The position numbers and the translations under genes were made by a program. From JANNRW01 sp031401815 (GTDB lineage Bacteria > Desulfobacterota > Desulfuromonadia > Geobacterales > DSM-12255), in the NCBI GenBank assembly GCA_031401815.1, contig JANNRW010000084.1, positions 1-5,040 on the forward strand: a DNA stretch of 5,040 nucleotides, in the 5' to 3' direction. Positions 1-4,329 of this stretch are shown in pieces. Under the pieces are notes generated by a model. It was not told the origin of the DNA. It did not search any database and saw nothing but the letters and a program-made list of their open reading frames with translations. Each line of letters opens with the position of its first letter. The first letter of the stretch is position 1.

Positions 1-63
1 AATTCCAGTCAATCTAGCAGCCTTTTCAATCAAGTTATCTTCGATATTTAGCGTAGTTCTCAC
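1..63 (-). CDS. VapB-type antitoxin, N-terminal fragment cut by the window edge
   Basis: Only the first 21 codons are in the window. They read VRTTLNIEDNLIEKAARLTGI, with the GTG start read as Met. The opening (M)RTTL-I-D-L--KA--LTG is the usual start of short VapB-family antitoxins, whose N-terminal strand and helix form a ribbon-helix-helix DNA-binding fold that represses their own operon; the missing C-terminal half normally binds and blocks a PIN-domain VapC ribonuclease. I chose the GTG at 63-61 because a clear GGAGG (74-70) lies 6 nt upstream. The ATG overlapping it is followed at once by TGA in its own frame. A vapC gene would be expected left of position 1 but cannot be seen. An orphan antitoxin is the main alternative. 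Confidence 0.75.
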   Translation of the reverse strand, partial: MRTTLNIEDNLIEKAARLTGI

Positions 64-79
64 ATTACACCTCCACATA

Positions 80-106
80 TGCATAATTGATATGTATTAA
101 TATGCA
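80..106. promoter_or_regulatory. Inverted repeat, possible autoregulatory operator
   Basis: TGCATA (80-85) and TATGCA (101-106) form a 6 bp inverted repeat with a 15 bp centre. It lies between the putative -10 box and the ribosome binding site of the vapB-like gene. Ribbon-helix-helix antitoxins typically bind inverted repeats in this position to repress their own operon. The arms are short and AT-rich, so chance is a real alternative. Confidence 0.3.
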
Positions 107-127
107 ATATATATATGTATGCGTCAA
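99..127 (-). promoter_or_regulatory. Possible sigma-70 promoter for the vapB-like gene
   Basis: Reading leftwards there is a -35 box TTGACG (127-122), a 17 nt spacer and a -10-like CATATT (104-99, 4 of 6 matches to consensus). The start codon follows about 36 nt after the -10 box. The whole stretch 75-120 is very AT-rich. The -35 match and the spacing are good, but in such AT-rich DNA other -10 placements are possible. Confidence 0.4.
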
Positions 128-393
128 GGTGCATCTATTATTTTCCAGCAGATAACGCAATAAGGCTGACCATAGGCACCCTTCGGGGACATTCATTTGT
201 TCACTAACTCCGTAACTAGCTGATATTGCGGCTCCTACATGGAGGGTCTGCCCATGAAATGAGAATTTCAGCTTCTGTGACCATTATTTCCACTTTCAAG
301 GTCAGCCCCTCTGGTCCCTCTGCAATCAGAATGCGGAAGTTCAAATGGAAAGTGCGGGCGAATTTCCGGGGGGGATTGTCCCGACCTATAGCA
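128..393. other. Intergenic stretch without a supportable gene
   Basis: This lies between the vapB-like promoter and the end of the carbonic anhydrase gene. A 70-codon open frame on the + strand (226-438) runs antisense into the carbonic anhydrase gene, has no good ribosome binding site and matches no family I know. Visible small structure: CCCTCTG repeated at 307-313 and 316-322; CACTTTC (291-297) with its inverted copy GAAAGTG (348-354); and a G run at 368-374. Base use differs from the flanking genes, so this could be the worn remains of a mobile element, but I cannot name one. I see no clear terminator for the carbonic anhydrase transcript. Confidence 0.4.
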
Positions 394-1035
394 TCATCTG
401 CCGTTTTCTATGTTGTAAATTTCCCTTATTCCGTCTAATTCCTTATTAAAATCTATTTCAAGGTCAATCAGCTTTCCGTTTGAAATATCAAACACCCATC
501 CGTGTACAATTGGAAACCCGTCTTTAAGATAATGCTTCTGAACTGAAGTTGTTTTTATTACATTGATGCATTGCTCTTTTACATTCAGCTCCACAAGGCG
601 GTTATACCGTTCGTGCTCATCCTGTATGGCATTTAGTTCTTCCTTGTGTAAACGATACACATCGCGGATGTTTCGCAGCCATGGATTCAAAACACCCAAA
701 TCCTTTGAAGTCATTGCTGCCTTTACACCCGCGCATTTGTAATGACCACAAACAATAATATGTTTTACTTTAAGATGTCGTACAGCAAAGTTGATTATAG
801 ACATCATATTCAGGTCGATGCTGATTACCATGTTGGCAATATTGCGGTGTACAAAGATTTCACCCGGCCCGGCACCCATCAGTTCTTCGGCTGTAACCCG
901 GCTGTCGCTGCACCCTATATACAGGTAATCAGGATTCTGGTTCTTTGATAATTTATTAAAAAAATCGGCATCTGTTTTTTTCTTATCTTCAATCCATTTC
1001 TTGTTGTTCTCAAAAATTTGTTTGTACTCAATCAT
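394..1035 (-). CDS. can: Beta-class carbonic anhydrase (Can-like)
   Basis: A 213-residue cytoplasmic zinc enzyme that interconverts CO2 and bicarbonate, supplying bicarbonate to carboxylases and helping pH balance. The motifs of the family are complete: CSDSRV at 42-47 gives zinc ligand Cys42 and the catalytic Asp44/Arg46 pair; HRNIAN lies at 63-68; CGHYKCAG at 96-103 gives zinc ligands His98 and Cys101. Length and motif spacing match E. coli Can (about 220 residues). Tyr39, Gly41, Val47 and Arg64 sit where the Can-type allosteric bicarbonate site lies in E. coli and Haemophilus (Trp39 in E. coli), which suggests a type II, bicarbonate-regulated enzyme; that is inference. There is no signal peptide. 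The ATG at 1035 is preceded by GAGGT (1047-1043) 7 nt upstream. The gene stands alone, with no metabolic partner next to it, and its codon use looks more AT-rich than that of the ATPase gene at 1685-3007. Confidence 0.95.
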   Translation of the reverse strand: MIEYKQIFENNKKWIEDKKKTDADFFNKLSKNQNPDYLYIGCSDSRVTAEELMGAGPGEIFVHRNIANMVISIDLNMMSIINFAVRHLKVKHIIVCGHYKCAGVKAAMTSKDLGVLNPWLRNIRDVYRLHKEELNAIQDEHERYNRLVELNVKEQCINVIKTTSVQKHYLKDGFPIVHGWVFDISNGKLIDLEIDFNKELDGIREIYNIENGR

Positions 1036-1138
1036 TTTGATTACCTCAACATCTTATTTAGCGGTTCGCGCGCTCATGAACCGGTGAACTTCCCAAATGG
1101 AACATTTAATCTGACTTTGTATCTCATACTGGATACTG

Positions 1139-1182
1139 GCATCTAATATAAGATGTCATGGGGAGCATATACTATTAGATGC
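1139..1182. repeat. Perfect 10 bp inverted repeat over the end of the small ORF
   Basis: GCATCTAATA (1139-1148) and TATTAGATGC (1173-1182) are exact reverse complements around a 24 bp centre. The right arm spans the stop codon of the small leftward ORF. Competing smaller hairpins overlap it: CATCT/AGATG (1140-1155) and GAGCAT/ATGCTC (1163-1184). A tandem ATACTGG pair (1126-1139) abuts the left arm. There is no T run, so an ordinary intrinsic terminator is unlikely. It may be an mRNA 3' end structure or a trace of an inserted element. Confidence 0.5.
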
Positions 1183-1369
1183 TCTCACTCTGCTCTGCTC
1201 TGCTCTGTTCTGTTCTGTTCTTTATGTAAGCATCGAGTATTATATGCTTTTCAAGTTCAGTCCCCTTGATGTCACCATACCGGATGTACCATAATTTCTC
1301 ATCCCTGGCCCAATTCCCCTTGAGCTTTCCACCTTTTTGCCCTGGTTTAAGATTCAGGCGTGATTTCAT
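1175..1369 (-). CDS. Small hypothetical protein, probably an internally deleted remnant
   Basis: A 64-residue basic ORF starting MKSRLNLKPGQKGGKLKG. I chose the ATG at 1369 because AAGGGG lies 8 nt upstream. A longer reading from GTG at 1402 would start inside the GC-rich hairpin and has no ribosome binding site. The opening -RLNLKPGQKG-- is one I associate with uncharacterised Geobacter proteins of roughly 100 residues or more. The middle part (WARDEKLWYIRYGDIKGTEL, 20-39) resembles the C-terminal end of such proteins (typically -W-P--KLW-VRYG---GT-LE). Here the two parts are joined with almost nothing between, as if a central segment had been lost. The last 14 or so residues (NRTEQSRAEQSESI) come from a pentanucleotide repeat and are probably not native sequence. 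No function can be assigned. It may be translated or may be a decaying pseudogene. Confidence 0.5.
   Translation of the reverse strand: MKSRLNLKPGQKGGKLKGNWARDEKLWYIRYGDIKGTELEKHIILDAYIKNRTEQSRAEQSESI
1191..1220. repeat. Pentanucleotide tandem repeat, six units
   Basis: On the + strand three TGCTC units (1191-1205) are followed by three TGTTC units (1206-1220). On the coding (-) strand this gives GAACA and GAGCA units and encodes the hydrophilic tail of the small ORF. Because the unit is 5 bp, gain or loss of one copy by slippage would change the reading frame. Confidence 0.9.
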
Positions 1370-1382
1370 CCCCCTCACCCCT

Positions 1383-1457
1383 TCAAACGCAAAAAGCCGC
1401 ACTGCCGGTTTCCCGGTAATGCGGCTTTATCATCATGAATTCAGCCCGCCTGGTCAT
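1383..1457 (-). CDS. Possible 24-codon leader ORF spanning the stem-loop
   Basis: From ATG at 1457 a 24-residue frame runs MTRRAEFMMIKPHYRETG... and ends in ...SAAFCV at the TGA at 1383-1385. GAGG (1467-1464) lies 6 nt before the start, a good ribosome binding site, and the promoter at 1490-1516 is correctly placed for a leader of about 25 nt. The frame passes through both arms of the stem-loop at 1393-1428, and its stop lies 13 nt before the ATG of the small ORF. A translating ribosome would therefore melt the hairpin and arrive beside the next start. There is no run of one amino-acid codon as in classical attenuation peptides. The ORF is short enough to be accidental. Confidence 0.35.
   Translation of the reverse strand: MTRRAEFMMIKPHYRETGSAAFCV
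1393..1428 (-). terminator. GC-rich stem-loop just upstream of the small ORF; terminator or attenuator
   Basis: AAAGCCGCA (1393-1401) pairs perfectly with TGCGGCTTT (1420-1428). After one C/A mismatch the stem continues with T-A, G-T and CCGG/CCGG pairs, closing a TTTC loop at 1409-1412. Read leftwards, the 3' arm runs directly into TTTTT (1395-1391), the form of an intrinsic terminator; read rightwards the T run is only TTT. It lies between a strong promoter (1490-1516) and the small ORF start at 1369, so it could act as an attenuator of that ORF. It could also simply be a terminator for read-through from the ATPase gene. Confidence 0.7.
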
Positions 1458-1489
1458 ATCGCACCTCATTACATTAATTTCCCGCTCAC

Positions 1490-1516
1490 ATTATAACGAT
1501 GGCTAATTAGTGTCAA
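1490..1516 (-). promoter_or_regulatory. Near-consensus sigma-70 promoter reading leftwards
   Basis: Both hexamers match consensus exactly: -35 TTGACA (1516-1511) and -10 TATAAT (1495-1490). The spacer is 15 nt, shorter than the preferred 17, which would lower its strength or call for an activator. It points at the leader ORF, stem-loop and small ORF, and it lies 169 bp beyond the stop of the ATPase gene, so these form a separate transcription unit. Confidence 0.6.
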
Positions 1517-1573
1517 TATATTTGAAGGGATGAAGCCCGAACGAGGCAAACCCTTGAATTGTGCACAGAAATA

Positions 1574-1605
1574 CGGATTTAACGGATAAGAGCGGATAAG
1601 GCGGA
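1574..1605. repeat. Four CGGA words at about 10 bp spacing
   Basis: CGGA begins at 1574, 1583, 1593 and 1602. The middle two are CGGATAAG, and the first three are CGGAT. The 9-10 bp step is close to one turn of the helix. On the other strand it reads as a series of ATCCG words. Next to it, CTGAA (1607-1611) and TTCAG (1616-1620) form a 5 bp hairpin with an ATAC loop. The rest of the interval between 1517 and 1684 shows only a weak AAGGG/CCCTT inverted repeat (1525-1529 and 1551-1555). The series could be protein-binding iterons or merely simple-sequence drift. Confidence 0.4.
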
Positions 1606-1684
1606 ACTGAAATACTTCAGGATCTGTTTACTTAACAGCCCTTCCTTCTGCACCCTCCCCCAGCACAGACTTTTTGCGAGTGCA

Positions 1685-3007
1685 TCATATTTTGAGTAGC
1701 CACCGGAGCAGATTCCGGCGCTTGATCTCTACACCCTGGAACTGCCGGGCGGTTTCATCATCGTCAAGGGTGAGGAGCATGTTTTCTCCCTCATTCAGAT
1801 AAGGATCGGCAAGGGCGAAGGCACCTAGTTCCCTCTTATCGTTATCAGGAGCAAGCGTTGTGGCTACCTGGTATTTGTCGTATTCCCTCCCGGCAGTCGG
1901 CACCATGAAATCGATTTCCCGGCCACTGTCGTTGGTGCCGTAACAGACTGAGCCGTACCGCCGTATAAGTTCGAGACAGACAGCATGTTCGAGACGCACC
2001 GACTGATTCTCTTCAGCCGGACGGAAGAGAGTAATGAGGCCAGTATCGACACTGTAGAACTTGCGGGTGTCGCTGAAGATCCGGCTCTGTTTCCAGCTGA
2101 ACCGGAAAAGCTCCAATAGCGCCAGCGCCTTGACGAAGTAGCCGCAGTAGGCAATGACGGTTTCGTTCTTGGTGCGGATGCCCAAGCCTCTGGCCTGGCG
2201 GGCAAGGGAGGCGAAGGTTGTCGTGCTACCGGCTGAAGCCATCAGGTAGTGAAAGACTTTTTCCATAAGCAGAACATTATCTACCCGAAAGCGTCGAACC
2301 ACATCATCCAGAATCACCTTGCTCAGTATCCCTGACAGGTAAGATAGCTTGGATTCAGGATCGGCAATGGTGAGTATTTCGGGAAGACCACCGAATTTCA
2401 GATACTCGTGAAACAGTGCAGTCAGGTCGCGCTTCCCCCGCATGAAATCGGCAGGAGTGGCTATCCGCACCCCTTTTGAATCCAGAAACTCACGATAACT
2501 GAAGGGGAACAGCCTGAATTCGATAAACCGGCCTGCCAGATTGCTCCCCAGTTCAGAGGAGAGAAGCTCGGAATTGGAACCAGTCAGGAGAATCTCGACA
2601 TCGTCCCCCTCTTTTTCGTACAAAGTCCGGATGAAGCGATCCCAGGAAGCTACATTCTGTATTTCGTCAAAGATGAGCAGTTTTTTGCCGGGGCGAGCCA
2701 CTGTTGTGAGAAACAGTTCAAATATTTCATTGAGCCGTTCCGGCGTAATCACCTCTGCCAGACGAAAGTCCTCCAGGTTCAGATAGAGCAGATTTTCCGG
2801 AATGATTCTCCCTTCATCCAACAGACGCCGAGCCACCTGCTGCACCAGAAACGACTTGCCGCAGCGGCGAAAACCGGTGACAATCTTGATCGGTCGCGAG
2901 CCGATGGCGCGGTAGAGCCTCTCTTCAAGCTCCCGTGTCACCCCCTGCCGCCGCAGGATCAGATTCTGCCATTCAAAAATCAATCCGGAGATTACAGTTT
3001 TATCCAT
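1685..3007 (-). CDS. AAA_14/DUF4143 family ATPase of unknown role
   Basis: A 440-residue cytoplasmic ATPase with the two-part build of the AAA_14 plus DUF4143 family. Counting from ATG at 3007, the N-terminal P-loop domain holds Walker A GFRRCGKS (45-52), Walker B LLIFDE (110-115, Asp114/Glu115), a TGSN sensor-like motif (142-145) and AGRF with FPFSYREFL (158-175), the usual link to the second domain. The C-terminal DUF4143 part shows the nuclease-fold-like pattern E340...GREIDFMV (Glu364, Asp366)...YQV (379-381); the place after QV, often Cys or Lys, is Ala here. Length is normal and the gene looks intact. ATG 3007 is preferred over TTG 3025 because AGGGG lies 7 nt before it. The family is abundant, multicopy and often transferred; links to toxin-antitoxin or defence roles have been suggested but not settled. 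Here it stands alone behind its own promoter. Confidence 0.9.
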   Translation of the reverse strand: MDKTVISGLIFEWQNLILRRQGVTRELEERLYRAIGSRPIKIVTGFRRCGKSFLVQQVARRLLDEGRIIPENLLYLNLEDFRLAEVITPERLNEIFELFLTTVARPGKKLLIFDEIQNVASWDRFIRTLYEKEGDDVEILLTGSNSELLSSELGSNLAGRFIEFRLFPFSYREFLDSKGVRIATPADFMRGKRDLTALFHEYLKFGGLPEILTIADPESKLSYLSGILSKVILDDVVRRFRVDNVLLMEKVFHYLMASAGSTTTFASLARQARGLGIRTKNETVIAYCGYFVKALALLELFRFSWKQSRIFSDTRKFYSVDTGLITLFRPAEENQSVRLEHAVCLELIRRYGSVCYGTNDSGREIDFMVPTAGREYDKYQVATTLAPDNDKRELGAFALADPYLNEGENMLLTLDDDETARQFQGVEIKRRNLLRWLLKI

Positions 3008-3042
3008 GCGTTCACCCCTTATCAAGCGATGATTATGGCCTT

Positions 3043-3070
3043 ATTATACCTTTACAGGGAGATAATTCAA
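3043..3070 (-). promoter_or_regulatory. Sigma-70 promoter of the AAA_14/DUF4143 gene
   Basis: Reading leftwards there is a -35 box TTGAAT (3070-3065, 4 of 6), a 16 nt spacer and a perfect -10 box TATAAT (3048-3043). Transcription would begin near 3036, giving a leader of about 30 nt that contains the AGGGG ribosome binding site. No operator-like repeat overlaps it, so expression may be constitutive. Confidence 0.7.
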
Positions 3071-3130
3071 GCATAAATATATTCGTCCGTATAAAGTCGT
3101 TGATTTGTGGTAGGGGCTAATAACTAATGC

Positions 3131-3195
3131 CTCTTGAGTAACTACCGTAATGTGACTCTTTGATAAAGGGCACCAACGGCGGCTTGAAACGCTGA
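3131..3195. repeat. Diverged direct repeat, copy 1 (65 bp)
   Basis: Begins CTCTTGAGTAACTACCG and ends TTGAAACGCTGA. By eye it matches copy 2 (3281-3347) at about 55 of 65 positions with one 2 nt gap, starting exactly 150 bp earlier. Two small hairpins are possible: GAGTAAC (3135-3141) with GTGACTC (one mismatch), and a second stem around CC-AAC-GG (3173-3179) extended by GGGC/GCTT with wobbles. I do not recognise the element as a known riboswitch or a named repeat family. Confidence 0.75.
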
Positions 3196-3223
3196 ATAGC
3201 TAAAAGAAAGAGATAGAGAAAAA

Positions 3224-3262
3224 GATAGAGAAAAAGCAGAAAGGCCATTTTTTATCTCTATC
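3224..3262. repeat. Purine/pyrimidine stem-loop between the two repeats
   Basis: GATAGAGA (3224-3231) pairs with TCTCTATC (3255-3262); after one bulged A (3254), AAAA (3232-3235) pairs with TTTT (3250-3253), leaving a 14 nt loop. The left arm belongs to a tandem purine repeat (AGATAGAGAAAA-type units, 3211-3235). An alternative 10 bp pairing uses GAGATAGAGA (3210-3219) with 3255-3264. The right side continues as pyrimidine-rich TCTCAA units to about 3276. The strand asymmetry is striking. The stem is too AT-rich and its T run too internal for a standard terminator. Confidence 0.55.
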
Positions 3263-3280
3263 TCAATCTCAATCTAATAT

Positions 3281-3347
3281 CTCATGAATAACTACCGCAA
3301 AGTTACTTTTTGATACATGGCCGACCAAAGGCGGCCTGAAACGCTGA
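3281..3347. repeat. Diverged direct repeat, copy 2 (67 bp)
   Basis: Begins CTCATGAATAACTACCG and ends CTGAAACGCTGA. Its second hairpin is the better one: GGCCG (3319-3323) pairs with CGGCC (3332-3336), and after a bulged A, CC/GG close an AAA loop (3327-3329). The first hairpin pairs GAATAAC with GTTACTT around TACCGCAAA. It lies about 200 bp upstream of kdsB and about 210 bp upstream of the ATPase promoter on the other strand, so it could belong to either leader or to neither. Confidence 0.75.
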
Positions 3348-3363
3348 CCTGAAATCATAAATC

Positions 3364-3489
3364 ATGGAACACGACTCAAATCTTCGCACCGAAGAACAAT
3401 TGGAAGGGAGTACCATTCATCGAGATTTAACTGCCTCTACAAAAATGTTCCTCTCTTGCCATACTGCCTTGACTCTCACTTTCAGATGA
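3364..3489 (+). CDS. Doubtful 41-codon ORF upstream of kdsB
   Basis: ATG at 3364 opens a frame beginning MEHDSNLRTEEQLEGSTIHR and ending at TGA 3487-3489. The first half has an acidic, protein-like composition; the second half turns into a Ser/Thr/Cys-rich tail that looks like out-of-frame sequence. No ribosome binding site precedes it. It could be the remaining 5' end of a gene that once stood before kdsB, or chance. I recognise no family. Confidence 0.2.
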   Translation: MEHDSNLRTEEQLEGSTIHRDLTASTKMFLSCHTALTLTFR

Positions 3490-3497
3490 TGTAACTT
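3469..3497 (+). promoter_or_regulatory. Weak candidate promoter for kdsB-pyrG
   Basis: TTGACT (3469-3474, 5 of 6) is followed after 17 nt by TAACTT (3492-3497, only 3 of 6). It lies about 55 bp before kdsB. The leader that follows contains two mutually exclusive 5 bp inverted repeats: GTCCC/GGGAC (3503-3507 and 3518-3522) and GAAGG/CCTTC (3515-3519 and 3526-3530). The -10 box is poor, and transcription may instead start further upstream. Confidence 0.3.
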
Positions 3498-3551
3498 AAT
3501 TTGTCCCACCGCATGAAGGGACTAACCTTCTCCTAATGGTAGCCATATCCC

Positions 3552-4310
3552 ATGAAAATTACAGCTATAATTCCCGCAAGGTTCGGTTCTACCCGGTTTG
3601 AAGGCAAGGCTCTGGCAGACATTTGCGGCAAGCCTATGATTCAGCATGTCTATGAACGGACGATCCGTTCATCACTTGTTCAAGATGTCATTGTGGCAAC
3701 TGATGATGAACGTATAGCATCTGTTGTGCGCAAGTTCGGCGGCAAGGTCGAAATGACTTCAACCGGACACGAGACCGGAACTGACAGACTTGCCGAGGTT
3801 GCCGCGAGAATTGAGAGTGAAATAATTGTCAATGTCCAGGGTGACGAACCTTTGATCGAACCTTCAATGATTGATGAAGCGATAAAGCCGATGGTTGACG
3901 ACAGTTCAATTGTGATGTCCACGCTTAAATCCCGGATCAAGACTCTTCACGACTTTCTTAGCCCAAATGTTGTAAAAGTTGTAACTGACTGGGAAGGGTT
4001 TGCACTCTACTTCTCAAGATCTCCGCTTCCGAATTTCCGTGACAAGTGGAATGACCTGAAAGACGAGAAGTTCTCTTCTGGGAAGCTTCTCTGCTACAAG
4101 CATATCGGGCTTTATGTTTACAGACGGGAGTTTCTGCTCCAGTTTTCACAGATGTCTCCCACCTACCTGGAACTTTCTGAAAAACTTGAGCAACTCCGTG
4201 TATTGGAAAATGGCTACAAGATAAAAGTTGTTGAAACATCTCATGAATCCATAGGTGTTGATACACCTGCGGATCTTGCAGCAGTTGTTGAGACCCTCAG
4301 GAAATCGTAA
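3552..4310 (+). CDS. kdsB: 3-deoxy-manno-octulosonate cytidylyltransferase (CMP-Kdo synthetase)
   Basis: A 252-residue cytoplasmic enzyme that joins Kdo to CMP from CTP, releasing pyrophosphate; CMP-Kdo is the donor for the inner core of lipopolysaccharide. The sequence is full length for KdsB (about 245-255). It starts with the nucleotide-binding IIPARFGSTRFEGKAL (6-21, Arg10 and Arg15) and continues with VATDDERI (48-55), VQGDEPLI (95-102, Mg ligand Asp98), FSRSPLP (154-160), KHIGLYVYRR (183-192), EKLEQLR (210-216) and GVDTPADL (235-242, Mg ligand Asp237). The FE in TRFEGK replaces the more common LP or FP. ATG 3552 gives the standard N-terminus, but no strong Shine-Dalgarno sequence precedes it; only GGTAG at 3538-3542 is near. 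It lies 19 bp before pyrG on the same strand, surely one operon, and PyrG makes its CTP substrate. Confidence 0.97.
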   Translation: MKITAIIPARFGSTRFEGKALADICGKPMIQHVYERTIRSSLVQDVIVATDDERIASVVRKFGGKVEMTSTGHETGTDRLAEVAARIESEIIVNVQGDEPLIEPSMIDEAIKPMVDDSSIVMSTLKSRIKTLHDFLSPNVVKVVTDWEGFALYFSRSPLPNFRDKWNDLKDEKFSSGKLLCYKHIGLYVYRREFLLQFSQMSPTYLELSEKLEQLRVLENGYKIKVVETSHESIGVDTPADLAAVVETLRKS

Positions 4311-4329
4311 AAATAACGGGTGAAATGCT

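Noticed and set aside
226..438. 70-codon + strand open frame
   Set aside because: It overlaps the end of the carbonic anhydrase gene antisense, lacks a ribosome binding site and has no recognisable protein pattern.
1063..1082. GGTTC/GAACC inverted repeat just upstream of the carbonic anhydrase gene
   Set aside because: Only 5 bp with a 10 nt loop and no convincing promoter boxes around it; too weak to call an operator.
1370..1402. Longer start (GTG 1402) for the small ORF
   Set aside because: The added 11 codons begin inside the stem-loop without a ribosome binding site, while ATG 1369 has AAGGGG at a good distance.
1864..2205. 113-codon frame on the same strand inside the ATPase gene, and the + strand frame at 2541-2786
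   Set aside because: Both lie fully within a well-supported conserved gene in other frames and show no family motifs.
3008..3025. TTG start at 3025 for the AAA_14/DUF4143 gene
   Set aside because: The extra codons cover the AGGGG that serves ATG 3007, and TTG itself has no Shine-Dalgarno sequence.
3131..3347. CRISPR array or cyclic-di-GMP (GEMM) riboswitch
   Set aside because: There are only two diverged copies, with a 150 bp period and unequal content, so it is not CRISPR. A few GEMM-like letters occur (such as AAAGGGCA), but the conserved GGGACGCAAAGC core is missing.
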